Shown piece by piece: positions 10,615 to 21,902 of a stretch of 64,000 nucleotides of DNA. The stretch is from Gnetum montanum. Taxonomy: Eukaryota; Streptophyta; Gnetopsida; Gnetales; Gnetaceae. Below the pieces are notes generated by a model. It was given only the letters and a program-made list of their open reading frames with translations, was not told the DNA's origin and ran no database searches. The stretch is from assembly GCA_015680685.1 (NCBI GenBank), contig MNCI01020785.1, forward strand, positions 172,292 to 236,291, in the 5' to 3' direction. Position 1 is the stretch's first letter, and each line of letters starts with the position of its first letter. The position numbers were made by a program, and so were the translations under genes.

Positions 10615-11409
10615 TGATGGGACGCAATATCGCATCAGCCAAGATATCGCGTATGCAATATCACAGTCCATTGCCATGTCTATAAATAAGAGGTATCTCT
10701 CCCTTATTTCACAATTAGAGTTAGATAGTAGCGAAACTTTGGTAGTTTGATCCCTCCAGAGATAGATTATTTTCCCATGTATGCCTGCAGTGTGGTGAAT
10801 GTAATTTTACATCATCCTTTATTCGAGTGTGACGTACTTGGACACACACATGACCAGAAATAAAGATCAAGATTACTTCATCATTGTAGCATTCACTTTG
10901 TTTATTTATTTATTTAATTGTTATTTACTGCTTTCCTAATTAGTCTTTCTCACCCTTATCTCATGTTAAACCGCATAATGAGTATGACTTGATTATGAGC
11001 ATTTAAGTATGACTACTTGGTAACCCAGTGGTGTACCTAGGATCTACGCTTGGTAATCCCAATGGTAGTTGTGCACAAAGTCCAAGATGTATACGAATAA
11101 TCAAGGAATGGATGCTCATCACACTTAGGCTAGTTTAGACTTTCTCTTACCCTTTTCCTCCTAGTTTAGTTAATCTTATTTTCCATTACCTTCAGGAGTA
11201 GAATTAGGTTAGAACATACCATACACCTCACTGTGGACTAAACCATATGTGACAAAGATAATACTAGTCCAAGTGGGAAGATAGCGAACTGCGACCTAAG
11301 GATAACTATCTAGGTGCCATAACTAGTTCGTCTACGGAGTTCAACTGGATCGTGCATGAAAACGCTTGTATTCGTATGGTTGAGTGTAGGGGTACCTCAC
11401 CACTCATCA
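10615..11409 (+). repeat. 3' LTR of element A
   Basis: A 795-bp copy of 2788-3651 with fewer U3 word repeats. TATAAATA at 10681-10688. Followed by GTCAT, the target-site duplication. Differences from the 5' copy are mostly C/T and G/A. Confidence 0.95.
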
Positions 11410-11414
11410 GTCAT

Positions 11415-12590
11415 GGTTTCTTTTTCATGGTTATAAGTAGTGAGTCCACGAAATCCACCCATCCACCAAATCTATGGTTTTCCTTGTTCTAGAAGTTTGA
11501 GGTCCCTTCCATTAAAGAAACTGTTAATGAATCAATGAACTTAGTAGTTTTTGAAATTAGAAAGGATTCAAAGGTTTGAGAAGGGTGTGATTTCAAGGGG
11601 ACTTAGTAATCTTTATGCTCTTCTACTTACTTGGATGCTTGGGTGTTTTCATGGACTTCATACCACTCCGTGTTGACTAATAATAGTAAGTTTAATAAAG
11701 TCTTTGAATGTTGTGGTTCCCATTGAAAAAAAAAACAAAATAATAATAATAATAAGAAAAACATGATGGGAATTCAAAGCACATCCATTAGATTAAAAAA
11801 TGAGCTACAAGCATTGGTTATGGGACTAGAAAGACATGTTACCCATGCTTGAAGCTCCCCTCTAACTAAGGTTCTTTCTCATTTTTTTCTTCCCTTTTCT
11901 TCTCTTTATGGAGTGGAGGTTGTTTGTGGGTGCACTCTTATGTCTTGAGGAAGTAGATTGGTCTTAGAGTGCCGATGCAAAGTCATTGAAAGTGGTTGGT
12001 TTTGGTTTGGACTAAGGATGGATCTTCTTAGGTCATTCTAAATACACAATTCCACAAGGGACTTCTTATGACCTCAATTTGAGATTCCATTGCACCTTCT
12101 ACATCATCCACCTATGCTTATCGTAATTCATCTCACTGCCAATGTCCATGTTCTTAACTCTATGTCTTGGTCTAACATACTTGAATTCTTAGGTAACATC
12201 TTCCAAGTTTTCGTACTTAACTTCCATTGACCATTAATCACCTATGGGGGCCCTGGACTCCTTAGGTTGAGGTTATGCAAGGGAAAACAAGGTATGTGCC
12301 TACTATGGGGGGGACCTACTTGCATATCCTTTGGTCAAGTTCATTAAGTACCTTAACCTTAGGCATTCTCACAATCAAAATATTTCATGCATCCATCTTT
12401 GGCATCAAACCATGTGTTCCTTTACAAATTTTATTTAATAAACACATTCTCCATCAAATTTTTCAATTTTTGAGCTTTTAAAGATCCTCTTCAATGATTT
12501 TATCATATTTTTGGCTTTTCTGGGACTCCATGGATTCCAATTTTATGAAAAACTTCCTAATATTTTTTGAGACAATCATGTTTGAAATTT
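11415..12590 (+). other. Spacer of element B (continues from 2787)
   Basis: Non-coding. Shares ordered landmarks with the A and E spacers: GGGTGTGATTTCAAGGGGACTT (about 11585), AGAAAGACATGTTACCCATGC (about 11828) and the hairpin at 12271-12329. An ATAATAATAATAAT stretch lies near 11741. No protein recognised. Confidence 0.7.
12271..12329 (+). ncRNA. Conserved covarying hairpin, copy in B
   Basis: Arms 12271-12281 (GGTTATGCAAG) and 12319-12329 (CTTGCATATCC), 37-nt loop with CCTACTATGGGG and GGACC. Relative to A, two stem pairs changed on both sides (C-G to T-A and A-T to G-C), so pairing is kept. Confidence 0.6.
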
Positions 12591-12599
12591 TGGCTTTAT

Positions 12600-12700
12600 G
12601 AGGTCCCATCGATGGAGCAGACCTATATACAAGGCCCCATATATGGGGCCCCATCGATGCATGGGAAAAATACTATAAATACACATGACCCTCCTTTGAA
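12600..12700 (+). promoter_or_regulatory. Internal U3-like promoter of element B
   Basis: Repeats of CCCATCGATG and GGCCCCAT, then GGGAAAAATACTATAAATA with the TATA at 12674-12681. B's own LTR has TCATCAATGGAGCC words and GGGAAAAAACTATAAATA (TATA at 16290-16297). The internal site therefore matches B's LTR and not A's. Confidence 0.6.
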
Positions 12701-12897
12701 ATTTTCACATTTGCTCACATGCTAGAGGAGTTTTTGCAATTTTTAGAGCCTAGAACCTTCCCAAGCCCATGACTTCCTAATCGTTAATTCAAATCACTCC
12801 ATTCTTTGACCTCGTAGCTACCAGGGGCCATAAATGTACCATTTTTTATAGAAAATTGTTTGCCATTTTTCTAACTCCCACCATGGTGTAGCTAAGA

Positions 12898-12981
12898 ATT
12901 CAACTGTTAAACATTAAATTACAAGAGTTAAACCTTCNCATTCAACTGTTAAACATTAAATTACAAGAGTTAAACCTTCCC
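12898..12981. repeat. 42-bp tandem duplication next to an N
   Basis: 12898-12939 and 12940-12981 are identical apart from the undetermined base at 12938. Its contact with an N suggests an assembly join, although a real duplication is possible. Confidence 0.8.
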
Positions 12982-13150
12982 AATAAGCTCTGATGACATT
13001 TACAACAAATAATTGATAAATAATTAATAAAATAATCAATCTACCATGGTTCAAATTTAGTTAAAGTGTAACTAACTAACAAGAAAAGGTATTCAAAAAT
13101 TTGAAGTTGCACATGATATCTATTAATCCATGGATGTGTTGTGACTGTAG

Positions 13151-15904
13151 ATGGCACCAAATGAAAAACATATGCAGGAAGTAGGACCATTTCAACCAAG
13201 GAAGAAATGACATAGAATGGGAAGAGGACAAGAATAGCCTTGAGAAGAACCATTGGCAACCCACGCCATAGGTCCTCTTAGGGATGAGGTAGAGGTGGAA
13301 TCTATCAAACAGATTTTAGAACCAATAGTAGCAATAGAACACTCCCATCAGGATGATGTGCCAACACAACCAAAAAATCTTGAGGTGACCTTAATAGAGG
13401 CTTTGGTAAATCAGATTAAGTCAAGGGAGGTCCAAAAATTGGTGCTTCAAGAGCTAAAATTTAGCCCTTTCCTAGAACATGCACTGAGAGAAGTACAAGA
13501 CTAGCTAAAGATCTCTCCCATGTGACCAATCATCACTTCCACTAGGGAGTGGTACATAAGAGAAAAAATTCTATTTTGGAACAATAGGTAGCTTGGAGCC
13601 ACAGTGAAGATCAAGGACATCTCAATGTCCTACGTAGTGCAGGAGATTACTACAATGCTTAGGTTGAATGAAATGGGGAAAAACATGAAAAAAATTCCAA
13701 TGCAAGCTAATCTGAGCATAAAAAAATGGGTGCAATGATGTTATGGTGTTGATCATAAGGAGTATGGTGCACTCACACTGACAAAAAGGATCCATTATAA
13801 GATTGTAGACTTCCACTTCAATCCCACGGTGAGGCTAAGAAAAATCATTGCTTCCTCTACCCATGCATGTGTCGCAACTAATTTATCTTAAGATAGAGAA
13901 GAGATTTAAAGAAAATGAATGTGGAAGGAAGACACTTCCCTTTCCATGCCTCATTAGGAAACTCTACTATAGGGGAGGGATAGTCCATTACAGAAATGAT
14001 GATATTAGAACTATTCCAACCACCAACTAGGTAGAAATGATGAAGGAAAAAATGCCTACCACCACTATCCATGAAGAGGTTTAGTGACCACCACCTCCAC
14101 CTATCACTTACACAATAGTGCCAGACATCACCACAATTGCACAAATACAAAGAATGGCTTCTAAGTTAATAGGAGCAACAAGTAGGTATGAGTGGTGGTG
14201 ACCCATCCATATATAGACTAGCCATGAGTCACCTTAATGAGGTGGCCCAGATGATCAATTTGATGGATGAGGGTGGATCCATTTTCTTAGCCCAAAGAAT
14301 GTAGCTACTTGCAAGGTCAAATCCAAGTACCAAAGAGGTCATAGTATCTCTCACAAAATAATAAACACTCCTAGAAATCTCTAGGAATGCCACAACCTTC
14401 TCAGTGCACTTGGAGGAGGATGAAGGAACAACTATTTTGGTGATGTAGCACTAGGGATACATTAACAAGATTTTTGAATTGCTCAATGCACCTACAACAT
14501 CTACAATAGATATCACTACACTCAAAGATGTGTAAATGTCCACAGGAAGTATAAGGGGAAAAATAAGTGCAACATAGCATGAATATCTTTGACATTCTGG
14601 ACAACATCACTATGATCCAGTCAAAGCTACTAGGGGCAAGGGTCAAAAACATCATATTGGAGGGGCAATTAGAAATAGCTAGAGAGCAAAATGAACACTT
14701 GGCTATGGAGGTTGTTGAACTAAGAGCCCAAATTACTGACCCCACATTTCTCAACCCAACACTCATAAGAGATGAAGCTATGCAACAACTTTAGTCTAGG
14801 CTCAAAGGAATTGAGAATGTAATCAAGAAAATGGTATTCTATAGATCCTTAGTAGAAGCCACACAACACAAGATTTACAAGGCCTTGGATCAGACCTTCT
14901 AGGAGAATGTGCAATTGACCACAGAAAATCATCACCTACAGAATGTTGATGTACACAAGCAATAACTAATAGATTTCATCCAGTGGTAGGAGGAGCAACT
15001 AGCTAGAGCAAACACTGAATTGAGAAGATTGGCAGTAGAGAATAGGAATCTCTCCATGGAGGATATGTGCACCATTTTCTAGAAAACTACAAATGAAGTG
15101 GTAGCCTAGAAATCTAAAGCTCTCAAGTTTGAGAAAGTCAAGGATCATTATAGAGAGCATATCAACCTACAAAAGGAAATAAATGAAAAACATATCCAAT
15201 TAGCAAAGCTAAAGGTAAATGAAGCTTGCCAACAACTCTAGCAAGGTAGAGAAGTTTGGCAATCCATCGTTGATGGGATTGATGCCTACAACGAAGTGAA
15301 AATCTACATAAAGGAATTTCAGATCAAGGAGATGATGGAATACATGGATCTTTCCAATCTATATTATGAAAATCTAGCCATGTTTACTACTAGATGGCTG
15401 TAATTGGAGTTAAGAAAGTAGGAGGATAGCTCGTACTTACTATACGAGGCCAAGTTCAAGCACCACAAGGACACTAAGAACAAGCTTGTAGTGGCTAATG
15501 TTGAACTTGAAGTTCTAAAGGCATGTTTCACAAATCAAAGATCAACTACCAAGAACCTGACCAGAAGGGTGAATGACTATCAAGAGCTGCAAAATGCAAC
15601 AAGGATGTTTAACATTGAATGTAAACAGTTCGTTGCCTAGTTTTTCAATATAAAGGAGATGTTCCCAATCATGCCCTATCCATGGGATATCCCCATTCTA
15701 GCCCACATTGGTGATGCCACATGGACTATGAATGATCCCTGGAGTAAGGAGGAGAAGATGAAGGCATTTCCTGATGCCTTTTTCCTTCCACCAAAGGTTG
15801 CAACTATAGTAGGGTAGCCATAACTGCCTCAGCCATTGCATGTGCCCAAAGTTGTCTAAGGTCCTTTAGAGCCTCAGGAGCCACCACTACTTGGGGCTAT
15901 CTAA
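13151..15904 (+). pseudogene. ORF2 of element B, homologue of A ORF2
   Basis: From ATG 13151 to TAA 15902-15904, about 918 codons, almost the length of A's ORF2. Shared landmarks: ILFWNNR (about 13570) against QFWNNRE; LPFPCLIRKLYY (about 13940, in a shifted frame) against LPFLCLTRKLC; NLSMEDMCTIF against TLSMEEVCTIC; and MNDPWSKEEKM against DPWTEEEKLQ near the end. The middle and C-terminal half are coiled-coil-like. At least two frameshifts and many stops (mostly TAG) make it dead. The ATG again follows an acceptor-like TTGTGACTGTAG. Function unknown. Confidence 0.72.
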
Positions 15905-16139
15905 TCTTCATCACCATCTTCACTTCATCAAAGGATGTGTTGTCCAAATTTTTGTAGTTATGTCTTGGTCTTCAATTTTGTGTCATGAACACCACAATTT
16001 TTTATAATTTTTTGATTCATACACTTGGGCACTTATCTTTGTCAAGTTAGTCTATTTTGTTTTATTAAGAGTTAGTCAATAATCCCATACCTTTTTAATT
16101 TTATAAAAAAAAAACTTGAGGATGCATTTTCATTCAGTC

Positions 16140-17079
16140 ATGGGGGTATGATCAAATGTCAAAGAGTCACATTAACAAGCCCCCATTAATGAGACCCTCT
16201 TTATGTTATGTGCCTCATCAATGGAGCCATGTCAATGTAGCATTTGCTATGTTGGTAGGGCCTCATTGATGTAGCCCTAGGGAAAAAACTATAAATATGA
16301 GCTCACCAAACACATTTATGGCATAGAATTCTTGTCATGGTAGTAGAGCTCTTGCAGCTTATTTATTTTAGAGTTAAAATATTTCTCTAAGTGCCCGTAG
16401 CAGGAGTCAAAAAGTGTACAGATCTTTATTCGAGCATTGTTGTACTTGAACACACTAGTGTGAACAATAATAAAGATGAGCCTCTTGATCAAACCTTGCA
16501 ATACTTGGATTAGATTAATGATTTAGTTATGCAATCATTATTTTCATTAATTATGACATTAATTAAGCTAAATTAGGTTTTGAAAAATCCATCAATTAAT
16601 TAAGATAAATAGATTAAGCACATATGTACAACCACTTTGAGTGTAAACATGTATTTTCTTGGTAATCCCAACAACATTATTGCTTGGTTCACCCAACAGC
16701 GTAGTGCTTAGTAATCCTAGTAGTGGGTACATGGGTTTAGGACATGTACAAAAAGTGGGACCAAATGCTTATGTTAGCACTAGTTAGACATTAGTTAATT
16801 AATTAGATCTTAGTAGTATTAAATCATCTTATCTTTATATTTTAGCAACATAAACCCTAAAAACATAAAACCATAAAAATCATATACCTCAATTACACCT
16901 AACCATACTGTGTACATCATAAGTGTAATTGGGAAGACAATGAATGTCCTTAAGCCAAGGTTCACTACCTAGATGACTAGTGTACCAAAGAACATAGAGT
17001 CCTTGGAATTTGATCAAATCGTGCGTGAATACTTCATGATTTGTATGGTTGAGAGTAGGGGTACCTTTGTCACTCATCA
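16140..17079 (+). repeat. PPT and 3' LTR of element B
   Basis: The polypurine tract ends at 16148; the LTR runs 16149-17079 (931 bp), starting TGATCAAATG and ending CACTCATCA. TATAAATA at 16290-16297. The U5 end (GGTTGAGAGTAGGGGTACC, then CACTCATCA) is clearly homologous to that of A, while the U3 is not. No 5' partner is present in the window. Confidence 0.88.
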
Positions 17080-17554
17080 ATTAGTAATTTTAGTTTTAGT
17101 TAAGATTGTAGAGTTAGAAAATTTTGTATCTTGGATAAAATGTTTTGTAATTGAATAATCTCTAATGATTACAAATAAATTTATCTTGAATGACCTATCA
17201 CAATCTTTTATTCCTTATTTAGAACATGGTCTAATGGTTCTTTGGGAAGAATCATTAGGTTTATTAGCTTATGTTGGTTTAGAATATAATCATATCTTAT
17301 TGTTCTTACCCTTTCTTGTTCTTTTAGGTGTTAAAAATTTTTGATACAATTCACAAAAACTATGTATAGTGTTCTCCTCCATGGTTGAGTTGGCCACTGC
17401 ATGAGCAAAAGGAAACAAGAATAACTCAAATCAAAGTTACAGTCAGGATGATATGGAGTTTTAAAGGTTTGGAAGTTAGAAAAAATGGCATGTACTTCCT
17501 AGGTGTGAAATGAGAGAATGAGAAAAATTTCCAATAGTTCATGCACGTATATAG

Positions 17555-17645
17555 ATTTTATATAAGATATATCTTAGATATGAAATTGTGGATGCAATAT
17601 CACAAGGGCTAATATAGCCTATTTATGATATCACTAGTGAATTTT
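17555..17645 (-). promoter_or_regulatory. Possible internal promoter of element E
   Basis: On the minus strand: GATATCATAAATAGG, TGTGATATTGCATCC, then an ATATAAA-type box (about 17563) and GGAAATTTTTCTC, which also follows A's internal promoter. The position relative to the hairpin matches A and B. Confidence 0.4.
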
Positions 17646-17940
17646 CAAAATGTTTGAGTTTCAATGGGAAAAATAAGCAAAATCGATGGTTTGGAAGGTG
17701 TAAAGATGGTCCAAAGGGTTCTTGATTATAGATTATGCTTGGAATATAGGAATTAGTCATTAAAAGTGTGTGAAAAAAGGAGTTTGGGCAAGGTAGGTTG
17801 ATTAAGCTTTGTAGGAGATGATTGATAAAAATTGCTAAACATTATGAATGAATATGAATATGTAGGGAAATATAATGATTTTGTAAGTGTTTAGGAGGCA
17901 CAAGATGATGTGGAATTGGTCGTCAAGTGTAAGGCACAAG

Positions 17941-17999
17941 AATTATACAAGTAGGTTCTCCCCAAAGAAAGATCTTGCTCTTAATGTCCTTGTATAACC
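17941..17999 (-). ncRNA. Conserved covarying hairpin, copy in E
   Basis: Minus strand arms GGTTATACAAG (17999-17989) and CTTGTATAATT (17951-17941) with a 37-nt loop containing CTTTGGGGAGAACC. Stem position 6 is T-A here and C-G in A; loop-stem positions 8/21 and 10/19 also changed together. Confidence 0.6.
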
Positions 18000-18899
18000 A
18001 CATCTATAAGTGTCCATAGGCAGTCAAGGAGTTGAATGTAAATCATACTTATTTTTCAAAACATATATATTAGTATTGCCTCAATAAGAAAATAACACTA
18101 CATTATACAAAACCATAAAATTATGATTATATATAATAGTGAGGTGGAATGGTAGTAGCCAAGATTGTAGAAAATGGTGCATGAGATGTCTTACCATAGG
18201 CATAATGAATATGTGTAATGCATGGTTAAGATGATCATCAAATTTCTATACACGATCCAAACCAATTCCATACCACTGACTAGTGACATTGTATTGTATC
18301 ATCCCAAAACTAATAATCATAAGACTATTACAACTACAAGATGATATTAATACTTAGCAATGGAGTACAAGGAAGTAATTTATTAACAAGACAATTTATT
18401 TATAAGAATACTTTACTGTTGGACAAAGGAGTGACTTTAGGCATTGGTAGCATGTCTTTCTTGCTCCGTAACCAATGCAAATTCAAGAAAACTTGAAATT
18501 TTTGAGAAGTTAACTACCTTCAGGCACAAGTAACATATGACATGGTGAAGTAGCACTTATTTTAAAACATGCTTCCATTTTTTCTTGGAACTCAAGTAAA
18601 TTATAGAACTTAATAGCAAGATAAGACTTACAATAGTCGCTTTCAAGAATCCACACATTCCCTTGATGTCACCCTTTTCATTCTCACTTAGTTCTTTACT
18701 TTTTCATCTAAGCATAATGACCATAAGTTTATTTTAGTTTTATTGTGAAAATAATGTCATTATATCCATAGTAAGAACCTCTTATTATTGGAAATGAGTA
18801 TGTGAATTATGTGGTCTAACCGTATATACAATTGATCCTTTGATGATTTGATAACATAGGGTGAAATTCTTATTGTTTCAACTACATCATGTTTATTAC

Positions 18900-19130
18900 T
18901 TTACACTTTATTAGAAAAATCAACAAAATTTATATACATGAGGAATAGTAAAAATCATAGAAGAATAATAAATAGTTAAGAATAGAAAAACATATAAAGA
19001 ATTTGAAAAATATCAAAGAATGAAAAATATCAAGAAATTTTAAAAGTATGAAAGAATAGAAAAGATATTAAAAATAAATAAAATACCAAAAAATTAGAAA
19101 AGTATGATGAAAATCGTAAACCAAAAAATT
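18900..19130 (-). other. T-rich tract of element E
   Basis: On the minus strand, long T and TTTTC runs ending CTAATAAAGTG, matching the tract after integrase in B (CTAATAAAAGTGC) and after gag in A. It marks the end of the coding part. Confidence 0.65.
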
Positions 19131-19735
19131 ATAAAACCAAAAAGTTAAAATACACTTATCAATTCTTGGTGTAAGATAGGGTACCTTCGCCACAACTAAG
19201 CTCATGATTGAGTGTTCAAAAAATGGATTGTACATACCAAGATCATACACTATAGGTTTCTTATTTATCATTCTTAATGATTTATGTTTTCATTTATTGT
19301 CCCATGTAACATTGATGATAATAAAATTTTAATCATTTTGAGATACATATTTTGTTAGACTAGATGATACTCTTATTTTAGAGGGTTTGGATATGCTTCC
19401 TTATTATTTTTAATTTCAGGTTTTAAGTCTTCATATTCACTAATTATTTATGTATATTCATGGTTTAGGATATCCATCTATAAATTCTCTATTTGGGTCA
19501 ATATATTTGGGTAGGAGTTGATAAGTGGATTAGATGTTTTCATGCATGTTTTGGACAATTTTATGTTCTCATTTCTTAATCACTGGGTATCTTTTGATTC
19601 AATGCCATTGTTTCTTTTTTTATACATATTTGTTTTTCAAATTTGATGTGGGCTAATATAAGGATCGTGTTGATATTTTAAACTTTCGATTCATAACTAC
19701 ACCCTTGTTTATCAAAAGTAATGCATAGAACTATT
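19131..19735 (-). other. Degenerate E sequence between protease and T-rich tract
   Basis: Minus strand, about 600 bp where RT, RNase H and integrase should be. None is recognisable. It includes AGTTGTGGCGAAGG, similar to the AGTTGTGGAGGAG found at the pol end in B, so it is probably the pol terminus left after an internal deletion. Confidence 0.4.
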
Positions 19736-19826
19736 TTCATCTGTATGGTTCCATGCTTATCTTCCCTAGAAACTTCCAAGGACAAGTCTCTCAATTCTAA
19801 TTTAGCATTAATTGTGCTAAGCCATG

Positions 19827-21495
19827 TGAAACACCACCAAATCTGAAGCTCCCTAGTCTCACCTACAAATTTGGCTAAGCATCAAAAATTGGTAGATTTC
19901 TTGTAAGTGTTGAGACTACACTCCCATCGCTGGGACTACACTCCAAAGTGTAGTCAGCGTAGTTGACACTAATAGCTCAAATTTGCAAAATTTTCCTAAG
20001 TGTCAACAACAAGTGCAAATTTTTCTAAGAGTCCCCAACTATGCTCTCCCTTTAGCTTAGTCAGCCTTGGAACCACTAGTTTTGTAAATTTTCCTAAGTG
20101 TTAGGATAGAGGTTGTTGAGCATGTATGGGATGGATAAAACAGTTTGGAAGATTTTCTAACTTTTAGTGCTATGCTTCCTGCTATGCTCTATAGTGCAGC
20201 TAGCATAGTCTACATGCAGGCAAAAATTTTGTAAGATTTTTCTAAGTAGTTGGATTATGCTCTCCCTGCTAGGACTATGCTCCAAAAAGTAGTTAGTGTA
20301 GCCAGCACTACACTTCACTTTTTTGCATGATTTGCCTAACCCCTTGGGCTACACTCAAGAGTGTAGCTAGCATAGCCATGTAAAACTACCTTTAGAAGCC
20401 TCTAGAACTTAGCACCGGCCTACATCTTGGCATCAAAATTCCTTCAGCAAGCAAGATTAGCAAGTTTTGTCTCATTTTCACCCCCCATTTTCCCTCAAAT
20501 TGTACCTACACTTGACACCACTAAGAAAATTGGCAGCATAGTCCTTGAGCATAGTCTCCAAAACTATACTATTTTTCACTATTTGTAGGTACCTTGTGTT
20601 CTATTTGGCACTCTCGCATGTAGTCTTGGTAGTGTAGTCATAGTCTAGTAGTCCCATAGAGTCCATTGGAGCATACTAGTAGAACACCATTTGCTTCAGT
20701 GGGAGCATAGCTGGGGTTAGTGTAGTTCCCAACTACCCCTTTGTCATGTGGTGCCCGATATGCAGTTCACGGTAACCTTAATCCTATAAATACCCTAGCA
20801 TTTCATGTTTTAGGGGTTGGCATTTTTGCATTTCAGTTGGCATTTTGAAACAATCGACTAGCAAATTTGCTTTCCAAGCACCCTTGCACCTAAGCACACT
20901 TAGCACCTTGGTGAACTTCAAGATTCCATTGGACACTATTGGATGCTGCCCAGCACACCGCACACCACTGCAAACTGTAGGACACTATGATAGCCAACCC
21001 AGTAGGCTCAAAATTCACAATGGATGTTAGTATTCACAACCATACACCCTGAGATTATGACTATGCTACCTACTATGCTTATTTGTACACCGCGTACCTT
21101 CTCACCTTCTCTTTACAGTTGACTATGCTTCCCCCATTTAGGGTGGTCTCACCTTCCCTTTAGCTTGCATTTTGTACATGTTTCACATTTTTTGCACATT
21201 TTTTGCATTTTACTCACATTTTTCACTGTTCATGCATCTATTTGCACATTTGCACCTCCATTTTTGTGCTTAAAACTTTGACTACACTTACCTTCATGAG
21301 CACCATGGACACTGCATAAACACCTTGAAACATGTTTCGTCATAACACCCATAAGTCCCAGTTTAATTGAAAAAACCATTCTAGGTACCTCGCTTCCATT
21401 TTCTAGTAGGCCCTTGCATAAGAGTGGGGTCAAGATTGTGTGACCACGGACCTCTCGGTGTCCCATTCCAGGCTTTGAAGTTTTCAGTCGCTAGA
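19827..21495 (+). repeat. 5' LTR of element C
   Basis: Starts TGAAACACCACC; ends CGCTAGA where the 3' copy ends CGCTACA. About 1.67 kb. The U3 is full of short palindromic phrases built on CTACACTC..GAGTGTAGTCAGC. TATAAATA at 20785-20792. Confidence 0.9.
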
Positions 21496-21501
21496 ATTTT
21501 T

Positions 21502-21519
21502 TAGTGCTAGAATGAGGGC
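21502..21519 (+). other. Probable primer-binding site of element C, degenerate
   Basis: TAGTGCTAGAATGAGGGC lies six bases after the LTR. Element D has TAATGCTAGAAGGAGGGCC at the equivalent place (49754-49736, minus). The expected TGG start is replaced by TAG or TAA. The tRNA is not assigned. Confidence 0.45.
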
Positions 21520-21902
21520 TTCACCATTTTCTTCTTTGGCCATCCCTTGGTTGTTTTCTTACGTGATCTCTTTACTTTGTGAGAGTGGTCACCATCATTG
21601 ATTTCCCTAGAACCCCGCTCGACAATAGCAATGTTTACACTTGGTCAAAATTCTACGTCTCTAGTAGAGCGTAGCTAGCTCCAGTGTAGCGAACATAGTT
21701 GGATTTATGCATAGTCCCAGAGTTAGCCATATTTTCAATGCATTTACACTTAGTCATTTTTGCTATATTTTAGAGTTAGTTATTTTTCTACATTTTATAC
21801 ACTTAGCAATTTTTCTGCATTTTTACACTTAGCCATTTTTTTCTCCTTTTTTCACAAGCAACCTTTTGCATTTCTCTTTGCATCATAAACCTCGAGCAAC
21901 CC

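Larger units (their letters stand above)
2788..11409 (+). mobile_element. Element A: complete non-autonomous Athila-like LTR retrotransposon
   Basis: Bounded by two LTRs (2788-3651, 10615-11409), both starting TGATGGGAC and ending CTCATCA, and flanked by the 5-bp duplication GTCAT (2783-2787, 11410-11414). It has a primer-binding site, a gag frame, a T-rich tract, a spacer, an internal TATA promoter, a 917-codon ORF2 and a polypurine tract. There is no protease, RT, RNase H or integrase: gag runs straight into the T-rich tract that in B follows integrase. It must have been moved by enzymes of a relative such as B. It sits inside B and is younger than B. Confidence 0.92.
1490..17079 (+). mobile_element. 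Element B: Athila-like LTR retrotransposon, 5' part missing
   Basis: Pieces 1490-2787 and 11415-17079 belong together and are split by element A. The join is supported by the GTCAT duplication (2783-2787 and 11410-11414) and by spacer sequence that reads through in the same order as in element A. Contents: integrase, T-rich tract (2475-2660), spacer with conserved hairpin, internal U3-like promoter, ORF2, PPT and 3' LTR. The 5' LTR, gag and RT are not in the window. The five bases after the 3' LTR are ATTAG (17080-17084); the matching copy would be outside the window. The left edge is uncertain. Confidence 0.75.
17085..18899 (-). other. Spacer of element E
   Basis: Non-coding on the minus strand, with the same ordered landmarks as the A and B spacers: AGAAAGACATGCTACC at about 18447-18462 and the hairpin at 17941-17999. 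Homology is weak elsewhere. No protein recognised. Confidence 0.6.

Noticed and set aside
17085-19821. Independent host intergenic DNA
   Set aside because: The protease join at 19821, T-rich tract, spacer landmarks and hairpin show it is the continuation of element E on minus.
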